NCBI GenBank assembly: GCA_934234275.1 | Contig: CAKQHU010000039.1 | Span: forward strand, 1-10,060 | Length of the DNA: 10,060 bases | Direction of reading: 5' to 3' | From: an uncultured Phascolarctobacterium sp. | Lineage (GTDB): Bacteria > Bacillota > Negativicutes > Acidaminococcales > Acidaminococcaceae | Part shown: positions 1-7,074 of the stretch, piece after piece | How the letters are laid out: every line of letters starts with the position of its first letter | Position numbering within the stretch: position 1 is the stretch's first letter | Program-made: the position numbers and the translations under genes | The notes under the pieces: model-generated | What the model saw: only the letters and a program-made list of their open reading frames with translations | Databases searched by the model: none | Told to the model about the DNA's origin: nothing

Positions 1-806
1 TCAATCATCCGCAGGCCCTGATCATAATATTTGTTGATAAGCGCCTTAATACTGCTGGATTTGCCTGTACCACTGTCACCGAAAAGCAGCACGTTATTTG
101 CCGGGCGGCCTGCTACAAAAGCCTCCGTATTTTCCAGCAGGCGCTGCTTCTGGTCCTCATAACCGATAAGGTCATCAAAGGTAATCTGCTCCGTATTGGA
201 TATCGGCACCAGCTCCGGCTCGCCCTGCTGCGCCTGCGCTATGCGAAAGGCCTTGTTCAGACCAAGCTTGCCCACGCCGTAATCATGATAGAATTTGGTG
301 ACGCAGGCGAAAAACTCATCAGCATCGGCAGCACCTTCCAAAGCAGTGCTGAGCGCCTGCACCTTATCGCTGATATTTTTGTTGTAGCGACGCTCCTGCT
401 TCACCACAGCCTGATAATTGCTAATTAACGAAAAGCAGTTAATCTCCAAGGCTTGCTCCAGTTCACTGAAATCGTAGGCAAACAGCTGCTGAAAGATTTG
501 AAAGTCATGCTTGGCAAAAAGATTGACGCTGCCATCGCAGGCTCCAACCTTTTCGCAGGTAATGGCAAAGGGATTTTCGCAGCTGACGAGCAAAAAGGCC
601 AAATAGTTGTGCCAAAGATTTTTGTCAAAACCATAAACGGTGCCGATATCAAGCAGCTTATGTACCTGCTCATAAATTTCCGCTGTCAGTTCCTCGCGAT
701 TATAATTCCCGCCGGCAAATTCAGCGCAGATATCTGCCAACGGCTCCAGCAAATTATCCGCCGGCAGGTTGCGGTAAACAACTAATTGTGATACAAGTTT
801 ATGCAT
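1..806 (-). CDS. DUF815-family AAA ATPase, 3' end cut off by window edge
   Basis: The gene starts with ATG at 806-804, preceded by a GAGGGG-type ribosome binding site about 7 bases upstream, and stays open for 268 codons to the window edge. The first ~195 residues are a helical N-terminal domain without a motif I recognise. A P-loop ATPase domain follows: 'FDDLIGYEDQKQRLLENTEA', then GRPANNVLLFGDSGTGKSS with the Walker A lysine at residue 249. This segment matches the DUF815 family (PF05673), which in Firmicutes usually runs to over 400 residues, so roughly a third, including Walker B and the sensors, lies outside. The cellular role of DUF815 proteins is not established; ATP binding is safe, anything more is not. 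The gene begins 20 bases after the ade stop codon and is probably co-transcribed with the purine genes, hinting at, but not proving, a link to nucleotide metabolism. Confidence 0.88.
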   Translation of the reverse strand, partial: MHKLVSQLVVYRNLPADNLLEPLADICAEFAGGNYNREELTAEIYEQVHKLLDIGTVYGFDKNLWHNYLAFLLVSCENPFAITCEKVGACDGSVNLFAKHDFQIFQQLFAYDFSELEQALEINCFSLISNYQAVVKQERRYNKNISDKVQALSTALEGAADADEFFACVTKFYHDYGVGKLGLNKAFRIAQAQQGEPELVPISNTEQITFDDLIGYEDQKQRLLENTEAFVAGRPANNVLLFGDSGTGKSSSIKALINKYYDQGLRMI

Positions 807-826
807 TTCTTTCCCCTCAAATATCT

Positions 827-2530
827 CTATTTTATAAATTCAAATTTTTCCGTATCGAACATACCCATATCCGTAATGCGCAGCTTGGGAATAACCGGCA
901 GCGCCATAAAGCTCAGGCTGATAAACGGGTCGATGCCGTCTAAAACTCCCTGCACATGCGCCTTGGCCGCAATCTCATCAAGACTGCCGATAAGCTCCTC
1001 GGCAGGCGCGCTGCTCATCAGACCACAGATATTCAGCGGCAGCGTATCGACAACCTCGGTGCCCTTGACCAAGGTATAGCCGCCCTGTACGCGTACCAGC
1101 TCCTTAGCCGCAGCATTCATTGCCTCCGAACTTGTGCCGATAACAATCAGGTTATGTGAATCGTGTGCCACAGTTGTCGCTACCGCGCCGTCCTTCAGGC
1201 CGTAGCCACGCAAGAGGCCAAGTCCTACATTACCGGTGCCGTGATGTCTTTCCAGTACGGCAATCAGATACACATCGCCTTTTTCCAATGCAGCGGCAAT
1301 ATTCTTGCCCATAATAGTGCTCTTCTCGGTAAAAATTTCACCGGGAAGCATAGTGATAACAGGATATTCCCTGTCATCTGCAAAATGTGCCAAGGAGAAT
1401 GTATCGGCACCAAAGGCTGCAGGCTTCACGCTGCCCTGCAAACTGGCATTGGGAGTAACAGGCGTAATCTTTTCGCAGGCCTTGAGTGCATCCACGCCCT
1501 TATGGAAAACAGCCTGCGGCGTAAGGCTTTGCAGATTGTCAAAAACTACCAAATCCGCCTGCCAGCCGGGAGCAACGGCACCCACGCGACGCAGGCCGTA
1601 AATACGCGCAGCGTTGATAGTTGCCAGACGTAGAGCACGCACAGGCTCCATGCCTAATTCTATCGCCATTTGTACGCAGTGACGAATAGTTCCTTCGTGG
1701 CGAATATCGGCAAGATGCTTGTCATCGGTGCAGAAGGCCAGACTGCTGACATCAATGCCTTCATCAATAACGCCGCGCAAAATTGCCGTCAGATTACGCG
1801 AAGCACTGCCCTCACGCACCAGCACTGCCAGACCGTTGCGCAGCTTTTCCTTTGCCTCGTCCCAGCTGATGCTTTCATGGTCGGTATCAATGCCGCTGGC
1901 AACGTAAGCTGCCAGCTCCTTGCCACGCACGCAGGGTGCGTGGCCGTCGATTACGCGTCCCAAACTTTGGAACAGGTCCAGCTTTTTCTGTACCTCAGCG
2001 GAATTATAAATAACTCCCGGCACGTTCATCATCTCGCCCATGCCCAGTACACCCGGCTCATTGACAAGCTTAATCATATCACGCGCGTCCATCACACAGC
2101 CGCTATGCTCAAAGCGTGTCGCTGGCACGCAGCTCGGCAGGTTCACATAATAGTTCAGCGGCATCTGGCCGCCGGCCTCCAACATATAGTGAATGCCTGC
2201 CGCGCCCGCTACGTTGGCAATTTCATGCGGGTCGGTAATCAGCGTGGTTACGCCCCAGCGCAACTCCTCGGCGCAGTAATGCTCAGGCACAGCCATCGAG
2301 CTTTCTACATGGCAATGTGCATTAATCAGACCGGGCGCAACATATGCTCCATGCAGGTCGATGATTTTTTCTGCCTGGTCATAGCTGCCGACACCGGCGA
2401 TAACGCCCTCGGCGATAGCAACATCAGCTTCATAAATTGTTTCGGTCAGCACGTCAACAACCCTGCCGTTCTTCAAAAGAATATCAGCAGGGCTGTTACC
2501 AAGTGCGACCGCTCTTACACGGTCCATCAT
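827..2530 (-). CDS. ade: Adenine deaminase
   Basis: Amidohydrolase of 567 residues that converts adenine to hypoxanthine plus ammonia (EC 3.5.4.2) in purine salvage; cytosolic. Family length is about 570-590, so it is complete. Visible motifs: the metal-binding HCHVESS (residues 72-78), DPHEIANV (100-107), GEMMN (165-169, with the catalytic-type Glu166), DGHAP (195-199), TDHES (216-220) and FCTDD (266-270). The C-terminal third carries the family's own domain (PF13382). The start is the first of two adjacent ATG codons (2530 and 2527), with GAGG about 8 bases upstream; the second ATG is possible. The gene starts 19 bases after the permease stop and ends 20 bases before the DUF815 gene, so the three genes form a tight transcription unit. 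Together with the permease it forms an import-and-deaminate pair feeding hypoxanthine to salvage. Nothing appears truncated or degenerate. Confidence 0.96.
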   Translation of the reverse strand: MMDRVRAVALGNSPADILLKNGRVVDVLTETIYEADVAIAEGVIAGVGSYDQAEKIIDLHGAYVAPGLINAHCHVESSMAVPEHYCAEELRWGVTTLITDPHEIANVAGAAGIHYMLEAGGQMPLNYYVNLPSCVPATRFEHSGCVMDARDMIKLVNEPGVLGMGEMMNVPGVIYNSAEVQKKLDLFQSLGRVIDGHAPCVRGKELAAYVASGIDTDHESISWDEAKEKLRNGLAVLVREGSASRNLTAILRGVIDEGIDVSSLAFCTDDKHLADIRHEGTIRHCVQMAIELGMEPVRALRLATINAARIYGLRRVGAVAPGWQADLVVFDNLQSLTPQAVFHKGVDALKACEKITPVTPNASLQGSVKPAAFGADTFSLAHFADDREYPVITMLPGEIFTEKSTIMGKNIAAALEKGDVYLIAVLERHHGTGNVGLGLLRGYGLKDGAVATTVAHDSHNLIVIGTSSEAMNAAAKELVRVQGGYTLVKGTEVVDTLPLNICGLMSSAPAEELIGSLDEIAAKAHVQGVLDGIDPFISLSFMALPVIPKLRITDMGMFDTEKFEFIK

Positions 2531-2549
2531 ATTTTTTACCTCAATCCTT

Positions 2550-3929
2550 TTACACGTAAATATATTTCAGGATAAAGATTACTGCCAGCACATATACAAT
2601 CCAGCTGGTTTTTTTGTTTTTGTATTCACCGCTGAGCAGGTTAATTGCCACATAGGAGATAACGCCCATGGAAATGCCTTCGGAAATAGAATACATAAAG
2701 GGCATTGCTACTGCTGCAACAAAAGCAGGAATAGCCTCAGTCATATCATCAAAGTCTACATTAAGCAGACTGCTTACCATCAAAAAGCCTACAATCACCA
2801 GTGCCGGAGCGGTAGCGAAGGCAGGAATTGCCAAGAAAATCGGTGCAAAGAATAAACTGAGGAAGAACAGGATTGCTGCAGTAACAGCAGTCAGACCGGT
2901 ACGGCCGCCGACAGCAACGCCGGCGCTGCTTTCTACGAAGGTAGTAACGGTAGAGGTACCCAGCAGCGCACCACTGGTAGTAGCGATGGAGTCGGCCAGC
3001 AGAGCGCCTTCGATTTTCGGCAGCTTGCCGTCCTTGTCCAGCATTTTAGCCTTGGAAGCAACACCGATCAAGGTGCCGAGAGTATCAAACAAATCTACAA
3101 ACATGAAGGAAAGCATGATTGTAATGAAGTTAAAGGTGAAAATAGCACTGAAGTCCAGCTGCATAAAGGTCGGTGCCAGGCTGGGAACAGAAATGCCGTT
3201 AGCAAAGCTGGGCATAACGGAGAACATACCGAGCTTCGGATTCGGTACATAAATGCCGGTCAGCTCACAAATCATGCCTAAGCCCCAAGTAACCAGAATA
3301 CCAACGAGGATACCGCCGGGAACCTTTTTCGTCATCATTACAGCGGTCAGCAGAATACCGATAAGCGCCAGCAAAGCACCGATACCGGTGGACCAGAAGG
3401 TGCCGTCTGCCAAAGCAGCCTTAAACGGATACAGCCCAACGAGAGTCGGTCCCGCAACAACGAGCTTGGAATTCTGCAAGCCGATAAAGGTGATGAACAG
3501 ACCGATACCGCTGGTAACGCCGAACTTAAGTGCAGGCGGAATGGAGTTGAACAACGCTTCGCGCACCTTAGTCAGGGACAGAACAATGAACAGAATACCT
3601 TCGACAAAAACTGCTGCCAACGCAATCTGCCAGCTGTAACCCATCTGTCCTACAACAGTATAAGCAAAAAAGGCGTTCAGGCCCATACCCGGAGCAAGAG
3701 CAAAAGGATAGTTAGAGAACAGCGCCATGAGCAGAGTACCAAGACAAGCACCCAAAGCAGTAGCGGTAAATACAGCGCCTGCATCCATACCGGCAGCACT
3801 TAAAATGCCGGGGTTAACAGCTAAAATATAAGCCATCGTCATAAAGGTGGTAATACCGGCAAGAATTTCCGTGCGGACATCCGTCTGATGTTCCTTCAGG
3901 CGGAATGTTTTCTCCAAAAAATCTGTCAT
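2550..3929 (-). CDS. NCS2-family purine (adenine/guanine/hypoxanthine) permease, AzgA/PbuG/AdeP type
   Basis: Integral membrane protein of 459 residues with long hydrophobic stretches throughout, fitting the 14-segment NCS2 (nucleobase:cation symporter 2) fold of the AzgA/PbuG/AdeP branch. Diagnostic segments: the N-terminal 'TEILAGITTFMTMAYIL' (residues 20-36), 'LAPGMGLNAFFAYTVV' (78-93), 'FVDLFDTLGT' (277-286) and 'GTSTVTTFVESSAG' (324-337). It likely imports purine bases by proton symport. Sequence alone does not separate adenine from guanine/hypoxanthine, but the gene lies 19 bases before adenine deaminase, so adenine is a reasonable guess. The start has an AGGAGG at 3938-3943, 8 bases from the ATG. 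A 91-base gap separates it from the upstream map gene. I found no purine riboswitch and no convincing promoter there, so it may be co-transcribed with map. Confidence 0.93.
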   Translation of the reverse strand: MTDFLEKTFRLKEHQTDVRTEILAGITTFMTMAYILAVNPGILSAAGMDAGAVFTATALGACLGTLLMALFSNYPFALAPGMGLNAFFAYTVVGQMGYSWQIALAAVFVEGILFIVLSLTKVREALFNSIPPALKFGVTSGIGLFITFIGLQNSKLVVAGPTLVGLYPFKAALADGTFWSTGIGALLALIGILLTAVMMTKKVPGGILVGILVTWGLGMICELTGIYVPNPKLGMFSVMPSFANGISVPSLAPTFMQLDFSAIFTFNFITIMLSFMFVDLFDTLGTLIGVASKAKMLDKDGKLPKIEGALLADSIATTSGALLGTSTVTTFVESSAGVAVGGRTGLTAVTAAILFFLSLFFAPIFLAIPAFATAPALVIVGFLMVSSLLNVDFDDMTEAIPAFVAAVAMPFMYSISEGISMGVISYVAINLLSGEYKNKKTSWIVYVLAVIFILKYIYV

Positions 3930-4020
3930 TATTATAGCCTCCTATGCTATCTATTTGCCCAAGCTGCAGGGCCCGGGCACAATAATAAAGATTAAGACTG
4001 CCTGCACAGCCAACAAGCCA

Positions 4021-4881
4021 TTAATATGTTAAAATCTCCGGACCGTTTTCGGTAATCAGGATCTGGTGCTCCCATTGAGCGGAAAGACTGCCGTCACAGG
4101 TATAAACAGTCCAGTTGTTAGCCTCGTCAACAAAGATATCTCTGTGACCCATGTTAATCATCGGCTCAATAGTAAAAATCATTCCCGGTACAAGCACCAT
4201 ACCGGTTTTGCGCTTGCCTACGTGGCAGACGAACGGGTCCTCGTGGAATTCTACGCCAACGCCGTGGCCGCCGAATTCTTCGACAACGGAATAACCGTGC
4301 TTATGTGCCAGCTTGGAAACAGCAGCGCCGATATCGCCCAAAAATCCCCAAGGCTGAGCTGCTTCAATACCGCGCAGCAGGCATTGTTTGGTGATTGCAA
4401 CCAAATCTGCCGCCGGTTTAGCAACCTTTCCGATCATAAACATACGGGATGCGTCAGCATAATAACCATTGTAGATAGTAGAAACGTCTACGTTAACAAT
4501 ATCACCGCTGCGCAGCACGTCATGCTCGCTGGGAATGCCGTGGCAAACCTGGTCATTGACAGAGGTACACACGCTCTTCGGGAAGCCTTCATAGCCCAGC
4601 GGTGCAGGGATAGCGTTATGCGCTACTGTATATTCGTAAACGATTCTGTCGATATCAGCAGTAGTCATACCGGCTTTAATATATTTGGCAACCTCATCCA
4701 ATACACCGGTATTGATTTTGCAAGCTGCACGAATACCTGCAATCTGCTCCGGGGTTTTAATCATATCGCGGTCAGGAACCTCGCAGCCCTGAGCCTGCAG
4801 CAACGCAATTTTTGCATCATTCATTTTGTGGCAATCTGCATATGCTTTACCGCTGCCACACCAACATAATTCTTGGTCCAA
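4021..4881 (-). CDS. map: Type I methionine aminopeptidase with N-terminal SEC-C zinc motif
   Basis: Cytosolic metalloenzyme that removes the initiator methionine from nascent proteins (EC 3.4.11.18). I place the start at TTG 4881-4879 (286 residues). An in-frame GTG at 4890 would add three residues, but it overlaps the AAGGAG ribosome binding site (4890-4895), which is 8 bases from the TTG. Counting from the TTG, residues 6-18 are the SEC-C motif (Cys6, Cys8, Cys17, His18), a small zinc-binding module common on Firmicute MetAPs and thought to aid ribosome docking. The pita-bread catalytic domain has all five metal ligands: Asp132, Asp143 ('YYADASRM'), His206 ('GGHGVGVEFHEDP'), Glu239 ('IFTIEPMINMG') and Glu271 ('AQWEHQILIT'). 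It diverges from dedA. The adjacent purine permease runs in the same direction 91 bases downstream. Confidence 0.95.
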   Translation of the reverse strand: MDQELCWCGSGKAYADCHKMNDAKIALLQAQGCEVPDRDMIKTPEQIAGIRAACKINTGVLDEVAKYIKAGMTTADIDRIVYEYTVAHNAIPAPLGYEGFPKSVCTSVNDQVCHGIPSEHDVLRSGDIVNVDVSTIYNGYYADASRMFMIGKVAKPAADLVAITKQCLLRGIEAAQPWGFLGDIGAAVSKLAHKHGYSVVEEFGGHGVGVEFHEDPFVCHVGKRKTGMVLVPGMIFTIEPMINMGHRDIFVDEANNWTVYTCDGSLSAQWEHQILITENGPEILTY

Positions 4882-4941
4882 AGAAAACACTCCTTATCTA
4901 AATAATTGTTACAACTTGTACATTACAACCTTATAACTTCT

Positions 4942-4950
4942 ATTTTACCA
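4942..4950 (-). promoter_or_regulatory. Possible extended -10 promoter for map
   Basis: On the minus strand this reads TGGTAAAAT, an extended -10 (TG-N-TAAAAT). No good -35 hexamer is visible 16-18 bases upstream. It would give a leader of about 55 bases before the TTG start. Inferred from sequence only; other A/T-rich candidates exist nearby. Confidence 0.4.
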
Positions 4951-4991
4951 CATATTTAAGGGAAAAATCACATTTTCGGCTTAAAATTCTC

Positions 4992-5020
4992 TTACAACGT
5001 TCGGTTTTTTGTGTTAAAAT
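4992..5020 (+). promoter_or_regulatory. Promoter for dedA
   Basis: TTACAA (4992-4997), a 17-base spacer and TAAAAT (5015-5020), with a TG extension at 5012-5013, form a good housekeeping sigma promoter. Transcription would begin near 5027, about 30 bases before the dedA start codon. The -35 overlaps one of three TTACAAC copies in this intergenic region. Confidence 0.65.
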
Positions 5021-5057
5021 TATTTTATATGACTCAAGGTTAAGAAAGGAAATTTTT

Positions 5058-5702
5058 ATGGAAGCATATGCAATGTATTTTATCGATTTAATTCTGCACC
5101 TGGACAAGCATCTGCCGGAAATTATGATGGCCTACGGTCATCTGATTTACGCCATCCTGTTCATGGTAGTGTTCTGCGAAACCGGTCTGGTAGTCACCCC
5201 ATTTTTACCGGGCGATTCGCTGCTTTTCGCCTGTGGCGCCCTTGCCGCTGCCGCACCCGAAGGCATGGATATTAAAATTATCGTGCCCATCTTTTTAGTT
5301 TCGGCTGTGCTGGGTGATGCCTGCAATTATATGATAGGCGAGCATCTCGGCATGCACATGATTAAGAAGAACATCATCAAGAAGGAGCATGTCGACAAGG
5401 CTAGCGCTTTTTATGACAAGCATGGTCATAAGGCTATTTTTCTGGCACGCTTTGTACCGATTGTACGCACCTTCGCTCCCTTCGTTGCCGGCATCGGCAA
5501 AATGCACTATCTGACCTTTGCTCATTACAATGTCATCGGTGCCGTAGTGTGGGTATTTCTCTTTGTCGGCGGCGGTTATTTCTTCGGCAATATCCCTGCC
5601 ATCAAGCATAATTTCACACTGGTAACTCTGGGCATCGTTGTCTTTTCCCTGCTGCCTGTGTTATATGAATTCGTAGGCAAGAAAATTTTAGGCAAGAAGT
5701 AA
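5058..5702 (+). CDS. DedA-family (VTT/SNARE-associated) membrane protein
   Basis: Polytopic membrane protein of 214 residues. The VTT domain (PF09335) is recognisable from 'FCETGLVVTPFLPGDSLLF' (39-57) and 'FLARFVPIVRTFAPFVAGIG' (128-147). Glu41, Asp53, Arg131 and Arg137 align with the acidic and basic residues known to be essential in E. coli YqjA/YghB (E39, D51, R130, R136). A strongly hydrophobic segment, 'VIGAVVWVFLFVGGGYFFG', follows, with a C-terminal helix ending in a Lys-rich tail that suggests a cytosolic end. DedA proteins support membrane homeostasis; some act as lipid-carrier or phospholipid flippases (UptA/PetA types), but I cannot choose a substrate here. AAGGA at 5046-5050 sits 7 bases from the ATG; a second in-frame ATG at 5073 has no comparable site. 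The gene is expressed from the promoter at 4992-5020 and diverges from map. Confidence 0.93.
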   Translation: MEAYAMYFIDLILHLDKHLPEIMMAYGHLIYAILFMVVFCETGLVVTPFLPGDSLLFACGALAAAAPEGMDIKIIVPIFLVSAVLGDACNYMIGEHLGMHMIKKNIIKKEHVDKASAFYDKHGHKAIFLARFVPIVRTFAPFVAGIGKMHYLTFAHYNVIGAVVWVFLFVGGGYFFGNIPAIKHNFTLVTLGIVVFSLLPVLYEFVGKKILGKK

Positions 5703-5726
5703 GAACGTCTTGAAATTTTTGTAACA

Positions 5727-5749
5727 GCCTCTCCTCGGGGAGAGCCTTT
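5727..5749 (+). terminator. Weak hairpin between dedA and the aldolase gene
   Basis: CTCTCC (5729-5734) pairs with GGAGAG (5739-5744) around a TCGG loop, with a C-C mismatch then one or two further pairs outside. Only three T bases follow, so it may be a leaky terminator for dedA or just an mRNA-stabilising hairpin. I could not find a clear promoter between it and the aldolase start at 5806, so read-through from dedA is plausible. Confidence 0.3.
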
Positions 5750-5805
5750 ACACAGTTAAACTCCCAAGTACACATATAAAATTTTAAAATTGAGGGTGAT
5801 TGTAA

Positions 5806-6843
5806 ATGACTTATCGTTTTAACAGTGACTATACTGAAGGCTGCCATCCTGCAGTCCTCGAAAAACTCGTGCAAACCAATATGGAGCAGACCGACGGCTA
5901 CGGCCTTGATCCCTACTGCGACGAAGCACGTAAATTGATTAGAGAAGCCTTCTCCTGCCCGAACGCTGACGTGCATTTTCTCGTTGGCGGCACCCAAACC
6001 AACCTGACGGTTATCTGCGCTGCCTTGCGTCCGCATCAGGCTGTTTACGGCGCTGTTCCCAGCCACATCAACACCCATGAAGCAGGTGCAATTGAGCATG
6101 TAGGCCATCGCGTACTGCCGCTGCCTAGCGAGGATGGTAAGCTCACCGCTGAGCAAATCCGCCACGAATGGAAAATGTACGATACCGATCCCAGCCGTGA
6201 GCATTGGGCACAGCCGAAAATGGTTTATATCTCCCAACCGACAGAAATCGGCAGCATGTACAGTAAAAAAGAGCTGCAGGATTTATATCAGGCCTGCAAG
6301 GACTGCGGTCTTTACCTCTTTGTTGACGGCGCACGTTTAGGCTATGTTCTCGGCGCTCCCGACAACGATATGACTGCTGCGGATTTAGCAGCAAACTGCG
6401 ACGTTTTCTATATCGGCGGCACAAAATGCGGCCTGCTCTTCGGCGAAGCAGTTGTTATTTTGAACGATGCACTCAAGCCCGACTTCCGCACCATCGCTAA
6501 ACAATGCGGTTCTATCATGGCCAAAGGACGTCTGCTTGGCGTACAGTTCGGCGCAATTATGAAAGATGACCTTTACAGCAAAATCTGCGGCAAGGGCACA
6601 CTGCAGGCGCTGAAAATCCGTGATGCACTGCTGGCTAAGGGCTTTAAGTTCGTTACCGAATCCCCCACCAACCAACAATTCGTTATCATGACTCCGGCGC
6701 AATTTGAAAAGCTGAGTGAAGAATTTGCTCTCAGCCACATTGCTTATCTTGAGGACGGCAATTACAGCGTGCGCATCTGCACCAGCTGGGCAACCAAAGA
6801 CGAAGAGGTTGACAGACTCATCGCTATGATCAACGAGCTGTAA
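5806..6843 (+). CDS. Threonine aldolase / beta-eliminating lyase family PLP enzyme
   Basis: Cytosolic fold-type I PLP enzyme of 345 residues (PF01212 family), most likely a low-specificity threonine aldolase cleaving (allo-)threonine to glycine and acetaldehyde. Visible motifs: 'LVGGTQTN' (59-66), the phosphate-binding loop; His91 in 'SHINTHEAGAIE', the ring-stacking histidine; 'FVDGARLGY' (172-180), with Asp174 contacting the PLP nitrogen and Arg177; and 'YIGGTKCG' (202-209), with Lys207 as the Schiff-base lysine. The C-terminal 'SVRICTSWATKDEEVDRLI' fits the small domain. Length is normal for the family. The ATG has GAGGGTGA about 8 bases upstream. It follows dedA by 103 bases. No glycine or serine gene lies nearby, so context does not refine substrate choice; a related beta-eliminating lyase specificity cannot be excluded. 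Confidence 0.9.
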   Translation: MTYRFNSDYTEGCHPAVLEKLVQTNMEQTDGYGLDPYCDEARKLIREAFSCPNADVHFLVGGTQTNLTVICAALRPHQAVYGAVPSHINTHEAGAIEHVGHRVLPLPSEDGKLTAEQIRHEWKMYDTDPSREHWAQPKMVYISQPTEIGSMYSKKELQDLYQACKDCGLYLFVDGARLGYVLGAPDNDMTAADLAANCDVFYIGGTKCGLLFGEAVVILNDALKPDFRTIAKQCGSIMAKGRLLGVQFGAIMKDDLYSKICGKGTLQALKIRDALLAKGFKFVTESPTNQQFVIMTPAQFEKLSEEFALSHIAYLEDGNYSVRICTSWATKDEEVDRLIAMINEL

Positions 6844-6845
6844 GC

Positions 6846-6873
6846 TTGACAGAAAACGTAAATTTGCTATAAT
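6846..6873 (+). promoter_or_regulatory. Strong promoter for the predicted antisense antitoxin RNA
   Basis: Consensus TTGACA (6846-6851), a 16-base spacer and consensus TATAAT (6868-6873) lie 3 bases after the aldolase stop codon. Nothing on the plus strand downstream is a credible gene, so this near-perfect promoter must serve an RNA. Transcription is expected to begin near 6880 and runs toward the 3' end of the minus-strand micro-peptide gene. Confidence 0.8.
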
Positions 6874-6879
6874 AAAGAC

Positions 6880-6975
6880 AAAGAGAGACTCTGACAGTCG
6901 CATGTCAGCCCTCTCTGTTAATTGTTGTTATTTGACAAAAGGCTGACATTGACCTCTAATGTCGGTCTTTTGTTA
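6880..6975 (+). ncRNA. Predicted cis-antisense antitoxin RNA (type I toxin-antitoxin)
   Basis: The predicted transcript runs from the -10 box at 6868-6873 to a terminator hairpin ending at 6975, about 95 nt. A 5' hairpin forms from AGAGAG (6882-6887) with CTCTCT (6911-6916) and, across a small internal loop, CTGACA (6891-6896) with TGTCAG (6903-6908). The 3' hairpin is the terminator at 6933-6975. The RNA is antisense to the 3' untranslated part of the toxin mRNA, as in the RatA/TxpA and SR4/BsrG pairs of Bacillus. It has no credible open reading frame or ribosome binding site. By family analogy it would pair with the toxin mRNA 3' end, trigger RNase III cleavage and block translation. Promoter, structure and overlap are seen in the sequence; expression and function are inferred. 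Confidence 0.6.
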
Positions 6976-6980
6976 TATTG
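6933..6980 (+). terminator. Shared terminator of the toxin-antitoxin pair
   Basis: An 18-pair stem (6933-6950 with 6958-6975, loop GACCTCT) carries TCTTTTGTTATATT on its 3' side. In plus-strand RNA every position pairs, three of them as G-U. In minus-strand RNA those three become A-C mismatches, leaving 15 of 18 pairs and a TTTTGTCAAAT tail. It probably ends the antisense RNA efficiently and the toxin mRNA less tightly, so both RNAs share this region as their complementary 3' ends. Confidence 0.65.
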
Positions 6981-6989
6981 TAAGCAAAA

Positions 6990-7067
6990 TTACTTACGTT
7001 TAGACATAATGGTCGCAACAAGCAAACCAAATGTTAACATTATCTGTAACGCTTCGGCTACTGTCAT
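6990..7067 (-). CDS. Hol-Tox-type hydrophobic micro-peptide, predicted type I toxin (25 aa)
   Basis: A 25-codon gene: ATG at 7067-7065, TAA at 6992-6990. The peptide begins MTVAEALQIM, continues as an unbroken hydrophobic helix ('LTFGLLVATIM') and ends with the basic tail SKRK. This is the layout of the putative holin-like toxin family (Hol-Tox, PF16935): an M-T-V-x-E-A-L start, one membrane span of ~16-18 residues and a short cationic C-terminus. Such peptides insert in the cytoplasmic membrane and depolarise it when over-produced. An AGGAGG at 7075-7080 lies 7 bases upstream, held in a hairpin. Its own promoter is at 7116-7144, and an antisense RNA gene faces it at 6846-6975. The gene is far below usual length cut-offs and is easily missed. 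Family assignment comes from memory of the pattern; toxicity is not shown. Confidence 0.8.
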   Translation of the reverse strand: MTVAEALQIMLTFGLLVATIMSKRK

Positions 7068-7074
7068 GCTCCCA

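Noticed and set aside
1670..2575. Long plus-strand open frame (301 codons) opposite ade
   Set aside because: It lies wholly antisense to a well-supported adenine deaminase gene, has a low-complexity Ala/His/Gln-rich translation with no recognisable domain, and has no ribosome binding site; it mirrors the codon bias of ade.
3930..4020. G/C-rich palindrome GCCCGGGC and possible purine riboswitch or terminator upstream of the permease
   Set aside because: No T-tract follows any stem, and the conserved core of a purine riboswitch aptamer is not present; only a loose TGCAGG/CCTGCA pairing with a ~31-base loop was found.
4066..4869. Plus-strand open frame of 267 codons opposite map
   Set aside because: It is fully antisense to methionine aminopeptidase, where all metal ligands are visible on the other strand; the translation matches no known family.
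6882..6917. Hairpin after the aldolase gene as that gene's terminator
   Set aside because: It lies downstream of a consensus promoter and at the predicted start of the antisense RNA, and is followed by a mixed GTTAATTGTTG sequence rather than a T-run. It is better explained as the 5' hairpin of that RNA; aldolase transcripts probably end at 6933-6980.
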